Of a stretch of 64,000 nucleotides of DNA, positions 9,363 through 20,740 are shown in pieces; positions within the stretch are counted from its first letter, which is position 1; each line of letters begins with the position of its first letter. Where the stretch lies: positions 9,920,001 to 9,984,000 of the forward strand of contig OX637353.1 in the NCBI GenBank assembly GCA_951799405.1. Reading direction: 5' to 3'. The notes under the pieces are model-generated. The model was not told where the DNA came from and did no database searches. It saw only the letters and a program-made list of their open reading frames with translations. The DNA comes from Agapetus fuscipes (lineage: Eukaryota; Arthropoda; Insecta; Trichoptera; Glossosomatidae). Both the position numbers and the translations under genes were made by a program.

Positions 9363-9456
9363 AAATATTACAAAACAAATTAATTTAAAGAATTTTTTAA
9401 ACATCAATAATAATAAACAAAAAAATCTGATAAAATGATTTGCATATTGCATAACG

Positions 9457-9582
9457 AAAAGCTACACGGATAGTTTTACTTCTTGCCTGCGTTATCCTCG
9501 AAGAGGTTGAATGTGATGATTTGGGATCTATTTATTTTTACGGGTAAGGGGGCCAAGCTCAAGTCAACTACTTCAGTTGAAG
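9457..9582 (-). mobile_element. F4 SINE, minus 3' part
   Basis: Carries AGCTACACGGATAGTTTTAC, TTCTTGCCTGCGTTATCC, TATTTTTACGGGTAAGGGGG and CTACTTCAGTTGAAG, the F4 tail half in reverse. The tRNA-like head is absent. Confidence 0.7.
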
Positions 9583-9635
9583 AAAAGGTGTATAAGATGT
9601 AAAATAAATCGCAAACAATCAATGTTTAGTACTTT

Positions 9636-9815
9636 AGGTTGCAAATACATAATCTATCATATATTGATCACATTCGCTAAAGTTCATTTTCATAAGCAGG
9701 CACGAGTATGCACACTTGCAAAAGCTTCATGTCTTCTTCAAAAAATAAAAATAAAACATTAGTTGTAAGCTCTGCGACTCTTGTTACTTTTTCCTGAAAT
9801 AGGGATGGTATTGGC
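9636..9815 (-). repeat. F1 repeat, strongly degraded minus copy
   Basis: Landmarks kept in order: AGGTTGCAAATACATAATCT, TTTTCATAAGCAGGCACG, AGCTCTGCGACTCTTG, CCTGAAATAGGGATGGTATT. Confidence 0.6.
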
Positions 9816-9861
9816 AAGATAAAATCAATAGCAACAAAATACTCGCAGAAGTGCTATCTAT

Positions 9862-10113
9862 TCTAATCTAATCTAAGCTGCAAGGATATATATCATTTAA
9901 GATTTATATTAAATGCATTCCAACAAGCAGACATGTATAGTTTCGCGCTAACACATGCCGCATGTGGACCTACATTATAAAAACCCAATCTCAAATGAAC
10001 ATAAGCCCTGCAACTCTTGCCGTCCTTCCCTGAAACAGGGGTGACATTGGCAAAGTGAACCATTTTTTACAGTATGAGTGGTCAGCCGCATACCAACCTA
10101 TAAGTCAAGGAAC
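9862..10113 (-). repeat. F1 repeat, full-length minus copy (reference)
   Basis: One of the best copies of F1, the commonest family here (over 20 copies or fragments). The plus sense of the family runs: TTCCTTGACTTATAGGTTGG, CTGACCACCCATACTG, CACTTTGCCAATGTCACCCC, GTTTCAGGGAAGGTCGGCAA, GTTGCAGGGCTTATGTTCAT, a 40-base spacer, GTAAGCGCGAACTTACACG, TGTCTGCTTGTGGGCATGCA, TTGCAACTTAGATTAGATTA, and a (GATTA)n end. A simple-repeat 3' end is typical of LINE-mobilised SINEs, but I see no convincing A and B boxes, so the class is open. About 250 bp. Confidence 0.8.
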
Positions 10114-10865
10114 ATACATGACAAATAACATTTTTTAAATCAATAAATAATAATATGTACATGGACATAAAAAAAACTAAAGCATAAAACCAATTACACT
10201 TTAATAAACCCTAGCCGCCAACATTACATATGCTTACTTTAAATACGTAAATTTGGTAACTTGTTCATTCCATCAAGATAAACCCTTTTAAATTTAAAAC
10301 CGAAATACTTTCAAACAATACCGACTTCACGAGAATTTCTGAAAATGTCTATACGTTAAAATTTCCCCTCTAATGACTCGCTGAAACTCAGCAAAAAGTT
10401 GAAATATTTTAAAATATTTGCTGATATTGGAATTGCTTGTGGAACGTAGAAGGATGAGTTATTTGAAACTACTTACACATTATAATATTTTTTATGAGCG
10501 AATGAAAAACTTTTGGTTTCATGTGGACCTACATATTTGTATGATTTTAACGGGTTCAACTCATAAAAATTTATGTATATTTTGCACAACTTAGTTCAAA
10601 TACCGGTCACATTTGGTTCGTACGCAGAGCGGTTTTTGAACTGTATAGCTCGACGGTTTAGATACTAGTCTGGCTACAGATCATCTCGGTCTCTATTTAT
10701 AAGGGATTGTTCTTGAAACATTGAGAACTGGCACATGCGAGACTTCAACAGAACATTCGACTTAGAATATCAGATTCAGATTAAACACTCACACAAAATC
10801 AAACAATTATTTAAGTACCCACATCTACAGACTTTACAGACACTATTCACACCAACTCACCTACG
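10113..10865. other. AT-rich DNA, nothing recognised
   Basis: No ORF, tRNA box or recognisable repeat seen in this gap. Confidence 0.4.
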
Positions 10866-10869
10866 TTTT

Positions 10870-11068
10870 GTGACCGGTCTTACGTAAAGCCATATGAATT
10901 TTTCAACCCAGCGAAGAGCAAAATATGCTCTGATATATAAATAAATATATAAAATATACTCTTAAATAGAAAACAATGTTATATTTTGTGTGCTCCACCG
11001 GGATTCAAAACCACGACATTTCATTTACGAGTCTGAATTTATAACCTGTGAACTACGGACCGGTCACA
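10870..11068 (-). mobile_element. F3 SINE (tRNA-derived), minus copy, 5' part
   Basis: Head on the minus strand: GACCGGTCCGTAGTTCACAG (box A region near 11065-11045), GATTTTGAATCCCGGTGGAG as the box B region, then GTTGAAAAATTCATATGG and a short piece of the body. The LINE-like tail is missing. The reference copy is 62633-62930. Confidence 0.7.
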
Positions 11069-11070
11069 CT

Positions 11071-11378
11071 TTGGACAAAGATACGATGTTTTATACCACG
11101 AGAAAATATGTTTTATTGTACATTTCTGATTTAAAAACTATTTGTAGAATGTAAGTTATTCGTCGTTATACTGAATATTTGATGTATAATATACGTAGAA
11201 TTTTGGTTCACATATTTTAGGGTCCACACACCTACAGGGGTCACATATCTTGGCAGCTGAGGAATCTGACACCTCCCAAGGGGCAAGTGATCGTCTGGGG
11301 TCCATTTGGGGATGGTCAAGATTTATGCAAGACAACACGTGTTGGCAAAAGGGTCGTTTGCATATTTTTACGCGTGTG
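11071..11378. other. Unrecognised DNA with a GC-richer patch
   Basis: The stretch 11220-11330 is less AT-rich than its surroundings and open in more than one frame, but shows no recognisable domain. Confidence 0.35.
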
Positions 11379-11492
11379 AAATTGCTTCATTTTTGCATAG
11401 AAACAACCTTGAAAAATGTTGTACAAAGCTATTGTTACGTTTTCTGCTGGATTCTCTTTTTAATTTAAATGCCAGAAATTATATTTCCCAAT
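11379..11492 (+). repeat. Unknown dispersed repeat, partner of 8255-8360
   Basis: Inverted match to 8255-8360, over 100 bases and close to identical, ending near ATTTAAATGCCAGAAATTAT. Confidence 0.7.
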
Positions 11493-12342
11493 TTAAAATT
11501 CATTTCACAACTTGAAAATCACTGTTTATAGGTGTAACTCAGCAAAGTGTTCTCTTGCGACTCTCTGTCCGTACCATTTTTTTCTCTTTTATAATGAACC
11601 AGAGGGATCTTACTTGTATTAACAAGATCATTCCACCCCCAGAACGTTATGTACACACACAATCGCTAGAACGTCATTCCAACGCACGTCTAGTCCTAGA
11701 TGATTTTATAGTACGTACATGCATAGGTGTGCGTAATCACTTTGATTTCATAGTCCGTCATTATGATGTATGCGTGCATAAGCGCACGTATTTCAAGTTT
11801 GCGACTCTATATTATATTTTAATTAAAATTTTAAAAATTTTCAAGAGATTTTCAAATACTACGAAAAGAGAAATTTCATAGAATATAAAACTGTAGAACA
11901 CAGAATTCTTGTTGATAAAAACATGCCTAACGCAGGTAAGAATACATTTTTATTGTAAAAATTAATGTTGAAAGGAATGCCAAGAATCTTTTTTTTTTTG
12001 CTAATGAGATGATTTTGAATACGCCCAAAAAATTAAGACAAAGCAACTATTTTATTGACCCCATATTTACACTAAAAAAAACTGAACGATACAAATTTAT
12101 CTTTTGAATTCTTTTGGTTACACCATGTTCTCTTCGTATTTATCTGTTCAGTTGTTTTCCACAAGCAGGTAGCATTTTCAAGGTTGATTATCAAAGTGCT
12201 TTGCTGGTTTTTTTGTCCGCTTTCGGTTGGTAACTGTAATTAATACATGTGTTCCTTTTATATAAAATTTACAATCTTTACTTAAACCTCCTATCCAAAT
12301 TTTCCACTCAATCTTTTTATCTCAGTTTAAAAGATATATCAA
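11493..12342. other. AT-rich DNA with an unrecognised open frame
   Basis: A 108-codon frame at 11555-11881 on plus has no motif I know. Otherwise there are only A/T runs. Confidence 0.35.
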
Positions 12343-12554
12343 TTTGTAAGATTATCTTCAAATGCATTCTCACAAGCAGACACGTATAAGTATGCGCTTA
12401 CACATGCCGCACGTGGACTCACAACATAAAAAAACAATCTCAAATGAACTCAAATTCAACTCTTGCCAACCTTCCTGAAACACTGGTGGCAAGTGAACCA
12501 ACATTTTTTAGGGTATTGGTTGTCAACCTTTTACCAACCTATAAGTCAAGGAAC
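12343..12554 (-). repeat. F1 repeat, minus copy
   Basis: Keeps CACAAGCAGACACGTATAAG, GCGCTTACACATGCCGCACG, CTCAAATGAAC and CAACCTATAAGTCAAGGAAC in order. The CCTGAAACAGGGG region is mutated. Confidence 0.75.
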
Positions 12555-13142
12555 AAAAGTTCTACAATATAACATTATGAATAATCCAAATTGAAAATCA
12601 ACAATATCTAATTTTTTTTAATAATGCTTAATTTTGTGCAGCATAATGCCAACACGTTCAGTACATAGAGGCAAATAGATCTAAAAAAATATATGTAGAA
12701 GTATGACCTGAAAGAATGGCTGAACTGCAAAAATGATGATTATCAATTTTAATCACAATTTTTATATCTCCTGTTTTTTTTTTTCGTTTTTTATCTACCC
12801 AGAATGTTCAGCCCTGAAATTACTTAGCCTGTACAGAAAAAGTTTTTTTCAGTATAAATTCAAAGAAAATTAATTATGAAATATTCTCTCATTCGCACAG
12901 TCAAAAGGCTTTACATTTCATGAGACGTGCGTCATGGCTCAACGGCCTGAAGCGCTTCAGTTTTCAGTAACACCCACAGGTTCTGGGTTTGCTTACCGCT
13001 GACGTCTGTATTATTCAAAATTTAATTTCATGACCTGTAATCCTACTCAAAAAAAACAAAAAAAACTACGCGATAACCTACGTAAAATACATATCTATAA
13101 TTTAATTTGCAAAGATGTATTAGAATTTAAGGTTGATATCGA
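12555..13142. other. AT-rich DNA with a weak tRNA-like patch
   Basis: Around 12925-13010, GTGCGTCATGGCTCAACGG and a GGGTTTGCTTACC stretch loosely resemble tRNA A and B boxes and the patch at 55490-55590. Too weak to call. Confidence 0.3.
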
Positions 13143-13393
13143 ATTCCTTGACTTATAGGTTGGTATGAGGCTGACCACCCATACTGTAAAAAATGGTTTA
13201 CTTTGCCAATGTCACCCCTGTTTCAGGGAAGGTCGGCAAAAATTGTGGGGCTTATGTTCATTTGAGGCTTGGATTTTATTTGTAAGTACGCATTCAGCAT
13301 TTGTAAGCGCGAACTACACGTGTTGGTTTGTGGGCATACATCTGAGAGCTTTAAAAAAATATATCCTTGCAACTTAGATTATAGATTATAGAT
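13143..13393 (+). repeat. F1 repeat, full plus copy
   Basis: From ATTCCTTGACTTATAGG to TTAGATTATAGATTATAG. First of three F1 copies in a row (plus, minus, plus). Confidence 0.8.
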
Positions 13394-13398
13394 ATAAA

Positions 13399-13563
13399 AT
13401 GCATGCCCACAAACAGACGCGTGTAAGTTTGCGCTTACAAATGCTACGTATGTACTTATAAAGTAAAATCCATACCTCAAATGAATATAAACCCTGCAAC
13501 TTTTGCCGACCTTGCCTGAAACAGGGATGACATAATGGCAAGGTGTACCATTTTTTTACAGTC
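13399..13563 (-). repeat. F1 repeat, minus copy in a three-copy stack
   Basis: Carries ATGCATGCCCACAAACAGAC, GTTTGCGCTTACAAATGC and CCTGAAACAGGGATGACA. It lies 6 bases after the plus copy and joins the next plus copy near 13564, so the start end is cut. Confidence 0.75.
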
Positions 13564-13564
13564 A

Positions 13565-13810
13565 TTTCCTTGTTGGTATGAGGCTGACTACCCATACTGT
13601 AAAAAATGTTTCACTTTGCCAATTTCAACCCTGGTTCAGGGAAGGTCGGTACAAGTTTAGGGCTTATGTTCATGTGAGATTTGGATTTTAATTTGTAAGT
13701 ACACATTCAGCATTTGTAAACGCAAACTTACACTTGCCTGTTTGTGAGCATGCAATTGATATGAGTTTTGAATGTTATTATATCTTTGCAGCATAGATTA
13801 TAGATTATAG
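13565..13810 (+). repeat. F1 repeat, plus copy in a three-copy stack
   Basis: TTCCTTGTTGGTATGAGGCT through CATAGATTATAGATTATAGG. The initial CTTATAG piece is lost at the junction with the minus copy. Confidence 0.75.
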
Positions 13811-13835
13811 GTAGTCAGCCTCATACCACAACATA

Positions 13836-14078
13836 CGGGGGTATTCTTAGACATTTTAGTCTTCCGTTGAGCCCACGCTTTGACAAAATAATGATGCATT
13901 TGTATGAAAACCTGTCAATTCAAGATGGCCGCAAGTGAACAACTGATTACTCTTCGTACAAATATTACCAAAATTCGGTAGGTAAGAACAACCGTGGTGA
14001 TGAGACTTCCAGCTCAGGCATCATCAGTTTGTCAAAGCGTGGGCTCAACGGACGACCAAAATTTCTAAGAATAGCACT
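13836..14078. mobile_element. MITE with about 48-bp terminal inverted repeats
   Basis: The left end (GTATTCTTAGACATTTTAGT, CCGTTGAGCCCACGCTTTGA) and the reverse complement of the right end (CTATTCTTAGAAATTTTGGT, CCGTTGAGCCCACGCTTTGA) match over about 48 bases with few changes. The internal part (about 140 bp) contains CAAGATGGCCGCAAG and has no ORF. It is a non-autonomous DNA transposon. The superfamily is not settled, and no TSD is clear. It interrupts or abuts an F1 fragment (GTAGTCAGCCTCATACCA, 13811-13828). Confidence 0.8.
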
Positions 14079-14102
14079 AATAGAATTTACGTATATCTTT
14101 TA

Positions 14103-14177
14103 CTTAGCCTTCGCAAGAAATAAGTACCAACTGAAGTGTTGGGCTTGAGTCTAGTCCCCTTTCCTGTAAAAATACAT
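14103..14177 (+). mobile_element. F4 SINE, short plus fragment
   Basis: CTTAGCCTTCGCAAGAAATA, AGTACC and CCCTTTCCTGTAAAAATA. It runs directly into an F1 copy. Confidence 0.6.
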
Positions 14178-14179
14178 TG

Positions 14180-14386
14180 CCTAATGTCACTTCAGTTTCA
14201 GGGAAAGGCGGCAAGAGTTGCAAGGCTTATGTTCATGTGTGGTTTTGTTCATTTTGCATGTACAGTGTACACATGCAGCATGTGTCACCGCGAACTTACA
14301 TGTGTCTGCTTATGGATATGCATTAAATATGAGCCATAAATATTAACATATTTTTGCTGCTTAGATTAGAAATGATAGATATGAAA
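14180..14386 (+). repeat. F1 repeat, plus copy lacking its start
   Basis: AATGTCACTTCAGTTTCAGG through TTTGCTGCTTAGATTAG; fused to the F4 fragment upstream. Confidence 0.7.
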
Positions 14387-16489
14387 TAAGAACTAGTTCC
14401 ATTGGAAGCTGAGAAATTTCCACTTTCTCAGTTTGGCATAAGACTGGTTTCCGACCAGTGAAAATAAATAGATTCCACAAAAAAAAAAATGACGTCAATG
14501 TGGGAATAAGTCTTACTATATGCACAGCCTAGTTGCGTCTTTACGAAAGCCTTGATGATACTGATTTATAGATAGAAATAATTCACCTTATTCTATACAC
14601 TATATCTTCTCGCTACATAATCAAAATAATAACTAATGCAAGGCAGGTACTCAAGTAATATATTAATGGGAATAATTCAGCCTTACATGACTTCAGGTTA
14701 GTGGTAAAGTTAACAGAACCTCTTTGTCTTTGATTGATTTACGCGTCGAATACCTACAGTGCTATTCACAGTCATTATTAAACTTAAGTTAACCCTCCTC
14801 TAGAAGCTCAGAATTTTATTGAGATAGAAAAAAAATGTATGTATCTTTGTGCTTTCTTACTGTTTAACTTTAACATAAATTAAATTTACTTCTTCATGAA
14901 AGTATTTTGAGTTAAACTTAAATTCAGTAGTTAGATTTTGTTTCAGGAATGACTCTGAATATCAAAGCTTGTACTCAAAGCTCACCTTCTGAAGTATGTC
15001 TAATTAATCTGGCAAATTTTTGCGCAGACAGAAAACTTAACCAATCTTTCTTAGATAAACTGGCTGCTAAGGAAGGTCGTAGAATATAAATATCCAAGTT
15101 TTTCATGGTATTATTATTTGTACTAAATTTCATCACAAAGTCTATTTTGTTTTTCATGTAGTTTTTGTATAATAAAAAGAATCGTACATACCAAAACTAT
15201 AATTTTTTTAGCATTCAAAGATATATCAATAAATTTGAGTTGTATGTTATTTCTATTTTAAAAAAATCATGTTCCATAAAAATACGTGAAAAATTTGTTG
15301 AAAATCTGCACAAATGAAATTTACAATTCTTTTTTAAATATAAGTAAAAAAAAGTACGTCAACTTGAAAATAAAAATTATTTAAAAAAATGTTTGCTACA
15401 CAGTTTTTTTATATTAATTCCAAAAAGTAGCTTGTTTATTTAATTAACTGTTTAAATTATATTAAAGAAATCAGCACTATATTTATTTTGGGCAATATTT
15501 ATTTTATTTTAATAAATATTTTAATTTTACGCATAATTTTTTTTTTCCTTTATGAAATAGTAAACTAACCATAAAAGAATATTTAAAATTTAATTTTTAT
15601 TTTTTTTCATTCCCTGTAGATCATTACTTTAAAAATATAAATACCGCAATATAATGTTCTATAAGTGTAAGTAAATATTTAAAAAAAAAATTAAATTAAG
15701 TAAATAAAAATGAAATGAGTACAAACTTTATCGTATTTAAAATCCCATTCTCCGCAGTACACAAAAAAAGTATCCTCTACGTTTAAAAACTTTAAAATCA
15801 CCAACTTTTTTTCAAGAACAAATCACTTAAAAACTTTCTACTTTCACTTTTATTGAGAAGGAAAACCACAACACAACTTATGCGGCAAACTAAACAATTA
15901 TTATACGTGGTAACGTCTACGGTCTACGATTTTGTCGTAGCTGGCGTCGCTCGGGTGCTACGCGTACGAAGGTTGAGTCAGTACTGAATTTTCTGGTTAC
16001 ATGAGCTACGCGAACCTCCCACAGTCTGCCCGCCGTAGAGCCTCCTCTCGTAGACCATCTACGGATTAGTGTAAATGCATCCCCTAAGCGATTCGGCTAC
16101 AGTTGAAATGTTTCAGAGAAATTTGTTCCTGCAGGACTAAAGGCTGATAAAACAAGTACTAGACAAACCTTAAGCGTCAAGGTTTCACAATTTCGTTGTA
16201 AATGAAATGTCCTTCAGGCTTACTTGATGTTGTTATATTTGTACAATTATGCATAAGACGATTTGAAGTGATTATTAATAATTTTTTCAGATCTGTAATT
16301 CAAATATTGATATTTTTGTTCCCAAAATTCTTCCCTTTTGTCCTTTTTTTTATTATTCATTTCGAATTTAAATTAATCTTCAAACAAACTAACGAGCCTT
16401 TGTGTACAATCTACATCTGTCTTAAATCGTACTTGAAAATATATTATATTGACATTTAAAATACAATATTTAATTGACCTCTACAAACA
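14387..16489. other. Long AT-rich stretch with one GC-richer patch
   Basis: No gene recognised. At 15900-16085 the base composition shifts to GC-richer with repeated CTACG/CGTAG words (GTCTACGGTCTACG, GCTGGCGTCGCTCGGG, GCCGTAGAGCC), which could be an old element end or a small regulatory island. I cannot assign it. Confidence 0.4.
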
Positions 16490-16612
16490 AACACGTGCAT
16501 TTTTTCAAATACAGATTCTGCGTATTGTGCACGTTAAAAAAAATCGCATCTCAAATGAACCTTGGCCTTTCAACTTTTGCCACCATTCCCTGAAACAACG
16601 CAGCTTCTATTA
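16490..16612 (-). repeat. F1 repeat, decayed minus copy
   Basis: ACAAACAAACACGTGCAT, CATCTCAAATGAACCTTGG and CCACCATTCCCTGAAACA remain. Confidence 0.5.
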
Positions 16613-17117
16613 ATGTTTAAATGCATACGTTAATGAAACACATGTAGTATTTTTTTTTATAACACCTGATCTACTACTAAGGGGTAGCATTACTTTTAAA
16701 CTATTTATTAGTTAATCACAGGGTAGCTTTACACCAAGTTTTTTCGTTTAAGTTAAAACGAAAGCTCTATGAGCATAAAAATAATTGCACCGTGTAAAAC
16801 CAAAGTAAAAACAGAATTCATTGTAAGAAAAGAGATAACAGTATACAGAATATTTATCACTTTTTGAAAAAAATGTAGATTGTGTTTTGGGTTCCATACG
16901 ACTCGTTTTACAATTTCTGAAAAATTTTGGGACCTCTCACTCGTAACACTAAATTTGTATCGCGGAACCCTTTTTACGTGAAAATAAATATTTCTTCTTC
17001 GCGCGGGCGTGAAATGGTTTTTGTAAACCTGACAGGTTACCGATGTTATGTATATTGCGATTTTCTGCCGTTATGCCACATTAACCGCTTCTTCGCGAGA
17101 CATGTGCCATAAAATTG
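16613..17117. other. AT-rich DNA, nothing recognised
   Basis: Contains a short open frame at 16927-17112 without recognisable motifs. Confidence 0.35.
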
Positions 17118-17623
17118 TACGCAAAATGGTAGGGGCATTGCTCTTACGTTTTCGTTTTTTTATTTTTTCAGAGACATTTAAAAGTATTTTGTGATTTTGT
17201 TTGCTACTTTAGAAAAATACTAATTGTTTGTATTGTTTACGAAATAGCTTAACGATTAACTTATAACATTACCTGTATTATTTTGTTTTTATTCTAGATG
17301 AAATTTGAGTAGATATTGTGTTTGATAGATAAAATGTTTGTACAAACTTTTATTTTTATAGGTAAGATTATACGCAAAATGGTAGGGGCATTGCTCTTAC
17401 GTTTTCGTTTTTTTATTTTTTCAGAGACATTTAAAAGTATTTTGTGATTTTGTTTGCTACTTTAGAAAAATACTAATTGTTTGTATTGTTTACGAAATAG
17501 CTTAACGATTAACTTATAACATTACCTGTATTATTTTGTTTTTATTCTAGATGAAATTTGAGTAGATATTGTGTTTGATAGATAAAATGTTTGTACAAAC
17601 TTTTATTTTTATAGGTAAGATAG
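17118..17623. repeat. Perfect-looking tandem duplication, 253-bp unit, two copies
   Basis: Unit 1 is 17118-17370 and unit 2 is 17371-17623. I see no difference between them after the first two or three bases. Each unit contains TTTATTTTTTCAGAGACA and TTTTTATTCTAGATG (both like splice acceptors) and ends TTTTTATAGGTAAGAT (like a splice donor). Identity of both copies means a very recent duplication, polymorphism, or an assembly artefact. Confidence 0.85.
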
Positions 17624-17939
17624 TCCATTTTAAAGATAGTCCATATATCACGCCTAATAATAAAGAGCAATAACTCAAAAAATAAGAATGTTGGGAAATC
17701 ACGTTTGAAGTTCAGACAACCAGTACAACTTGTATGGGATGAAAAAGGCGACCGATGTTTTATCTCGGTCATATTCGTTCAAATTGAACGGTTGTCGCAT
17801 TCTACCTCTTCTTCTCGCATTGTTCTTGCATTTTATTACTTAATCTCGATTTCCCTAATTTTTCAGTTATTGCTCTTTATTAATAAGCGTGCGATGTAAT
17901 ATACATAATAATTCTAAACGACTAATCTGAAAAAAAAAC

Positions 17940-18210
17940 TTGTTTCCTTGTTATCCCCAAAGGAGCAGCAAGTAGAACCTTTTTAATTTCTCAGGTAAGT
18001 CGATCACTCTTTCGACAACCATTTCAATTTATGTAAAAGTTTTCTTACTTTGTAGGGAGCAGGTTTACATTTCTTGCCAGACCTATGATTTTGAGTTTAA
18101 AATTAACCCAAAACGGGAAAATTATTTTGATACCCTTGGTGTAAATCGAACCCTAGCTCTCTAGTTTCTAACGCAATCGCTCTATCAATTGAACTATCGA
18201 CCGGGCTGAA
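17940..18210 (-). mobile_element. F4 SINE, degraded minus copy
   Basis: TTCCTTGTTATCCCCAAAGG at the tail side, AAACGGGAAAATTATTTTGA, then TCGAACCCTAGCTCTCTAG and CTATCAATTGAACTATCGAC from the tRNA-like head. The middle is scrambled. Confidence 0.6.
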
Positions 18211-18644
18211 TATTTTTCCTGGATGGATTGAAAAAACAAACTTCCCACTTACAAATCAGATTCTCAAGTGTCCTTTTGACTACCTACAATTTCTTTCCAC
18301 AGAATATTTATTTTTGTAGTACCTTTTAAATGTAAATGTACTTCTCTGTTGCCGAGATGGCCATTTCTTTTTTCTTGGAAGAAACAAGCAGGTGAAATGA
18401 AGAAAATAATTAATTTCTGAGTACCACTCATCACTTGGCTATTTCTGCCAGATTCAATTTATTTTCATGACTCTCCGCTCTTGACATTGACTTATTTGTA
18501 GGTTATACATGAATGGAGAAATAATTTTATGTAACGCATTGGTTTATTTAATTTTCAAATTTAATATGCAAATAGTTTCAGCTCCATTCCCAAAGGTGTG
18601 GCTTTTACTTGTGAAACTTGTATGGTTTACAGGCAAAGAGTCAG
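18211..18644. other. AT-rich DNA, nothing recognised
   Basis: No supported feature. Confidence 0.35.
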
Positions 18645-18866
18645 TTTTTTTTTATAGATTTGTGAAGAGGAATGCAATTCACCAACCTATTTTGCCTGAT
18701 TAGAAAGAAGCATTAACATCATCAATCAATAATGTATTAAGTATTTTTTTTAGGAATTATTGATTAATAATAACCCAATGACATTTGTTGAACTTGAGTC
18801 AAAGTTATTGTCGAGGACATGACGGTGTTCGAAACTGCGCTTGATTCAATAACGCAAATTCGAATT
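18645..18866 (-). mobile_element. F2 SINE, minus copy
   Basis: T-run, ATAGATTTGTGAAGAGGAAT, GCAATTCACCAACC, then ACATTTGTTGAACTTGAGTC and TGTTCGAAACTGCG. It abuts an F1 copy at 18867. Confidence 0.7.
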
Positions 18867-19097
18867 CGCGGCTGACCATCCATGCTGTAGAAAATGGTTC
18901 ACTTTTCCAATGTCACCCCTGTTTCAGGGAAGGTCGGCAAGAGTTGCAGGTTGTGTGTCCATTTGAGACTTGTTTTTTTTATTCTAGGTTTACATGCGGC
19001 ATGCGCAAGCGCGAACTTGTACGTGTCTGCTTGTGAGAATGCATGTAATGTGAATCCCCAATGTTACATATCTTTGCAACTTAGATTAGATTATATA
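18867..19097 (+). repeat. F1 repeat, plus copy
   Basis: CGGCTGACCATCCATGCTG through CTTTGCAACTTAGATTAG. The central GTCACCCCTGTTTCAGGG and AAGGTCGGCAAGAGTTGCAG are unchanged from the family form. Confidence 0.8.
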
Positions 19098-19135
19098 ATT
19101 GCTCTAACATCCCGGCGACAATGCTGGAAACCCAC

Positions 19136-19260
19136 TAAGCTGCATATGTACAGAAACTTCTAACCTCGTTGTCTTTGAAGGGATCGCATGTTGCGATTAC
19201 AACATGTTTATGCTCACAGGGAAGAGAATCAGCCTTACGCCAATTAATTTTCCAACGTTT
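19136..19260 (-). mobile_element. F4 SINE, minus fragment
   Basis: TAAGCTGCATATGTACAG, TTGAAGGGATCGCATGTTGC and ATCAGCCTTACGCCAA match the 3' half of F4. Confidence 0.5.
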
Positions 19261-20035
19261 TCCCTTTTTAAAAAGGCCGGTAGTCCAATATTTATACATT
19301 TTAATTACTTGGTTTAAGAATACAAACCTTGTAAGACGCATAGGAAAAAATCTATTTTTTTTACATTTGTTACATTTGACATTATCGAGAAAGTATATTA
19401 GTATTTGTATTCCCATATCTTCTTGTTTACTAATCTTGAATATATATATTTTTAAACCTTTCAGTAGCACTTAGTTATTGTTGATTTTTCCACACAGGTA
19501 TATTCATTATTTAAACTAAAAAGCGTATCGCCCATCAAAGCTTTCTCAGTTTTTTTTTGAGTGAAAACCCTCAACGTCAGGCTTAACTTAGCGTTTAAAC
19601 TCATCCACAGCGTTATCCAAAAAATGCATTCAAACTAAAGCAACGCTTATATGGGGCGTTGTAGTTTTCGTGTATTTTTTGGAAAATTCTATGGTCAGGT
19701 TTTAACGTAGAGCGAGGTACAGTTTGAATTTCGGTCGAACTCTCTCCAACAAAATGACAATACGTGTTTGTGTCGCTGTTATCAGGGAACATCGTCGCCG
19801 TAGCAGAATTTACAACAGAGGACAATGTCTAAAAGTGAACGCGCAGAAAGTTTGAAGCACGAGACAGTTTTCAGAAGAAAAACTGATAGTGAAAAGTGAT
19901 ACTTCTATTTTTAAATAAGTTTTCTTATGAAAAGAAAATTATACCTTAGTACGTTAAGAAATTAAAAATAAATTTACATCGTTAGTAATTTGTGTATTGC
20001 AAGGTGAAAATTCATTATTTTTTCTACTTACTTTT
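19261..20035. other. Unrecognised DNA
   Basis: A short stretch near 19665-19760 resembles 45405-45490 (TTTTGGAAAAT..CTATGGT), hinting at another low-copy repeat. No gene seen. Confidence 0.35.
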
Positions 20036-20228
20036 ACTTTTACTTTCTTCGGCTCATAAGCCTGGAAGGTTCAGGGCCTCCCGCACCACAATCCTCCAGG
20101 ACTCTCTGTCTTGTGCTGCTTCCCTCCATGGTCCCCTCACTCCCAGAACTTCGGCGTCGGCTTCAACGTTGTCTGCCCACCACATCCTGGGACGTTCGAG
20201 TGGTCTAACACCTGAGGGGGCACCATCC
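20036..20228 (-). pseudogene. LINE 3' end (RTE-like RT C-terminus), minus
   Basis: On the minus strand the reading is RPRMWWADNVEADAEV, then GPWREAAQDRESWRIVVREA, then a stop and an (AGTAA)-type simple tail. The pattern RPR..WADxV..AAQDRxxWR is the usual C-terminus of RTE-type and related non-LTR RTs. The copy is cut at its 5' side. A second, near-identical piece lies at 41694-41815. Confidence 0.75.
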
Positions 20229-20740
20229 AAGACTGTATTTATTTTTTATATTTAGTTTTTCTAGGAACATTATTTGTTTTGTGAAATTTTTGAATTGTAA
20301 CAAATTAAACGTTGTTAAATCTTGTAACACACATATATTTTTGCAACTGTGATATAAGAAACAATGAGGTTGTATCAAAAAGGTTATGACTATGGATGAA
20401 GTGAAAGAAGTAGTAGAAAAATTACCGTAAAAGATTGCCGTTAATCTATAATGTTGGCGGCTAGGACCATTTTTAATGAGGTCCGCACGAGAATTGACCC
20501 ATGGAATTTTGTGTTGTCCTCCGGCCGCGTTGCTAGGTAAAAGGCATAAAAATACTTTGTTACTGGTTGCTAAAGATGGTAGTCCTATATATGACAGCAG
20601 TTAGCTCAGTGAAAAAAAAATCAAATTAAAAAAATTCTGACCTAATTTTTTTTTTTATTGTTTTTTCTGTGTGACTTTCCCTTAATTTTTTTTAATACTG
20701 TATTGTGTATTGTATAACTTCTTATGTTTATTATTTTTAT
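20229..20740. other. AT-rich DNA, nothing recognised
   Basis: No supported feature. Confidence 0.35.
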
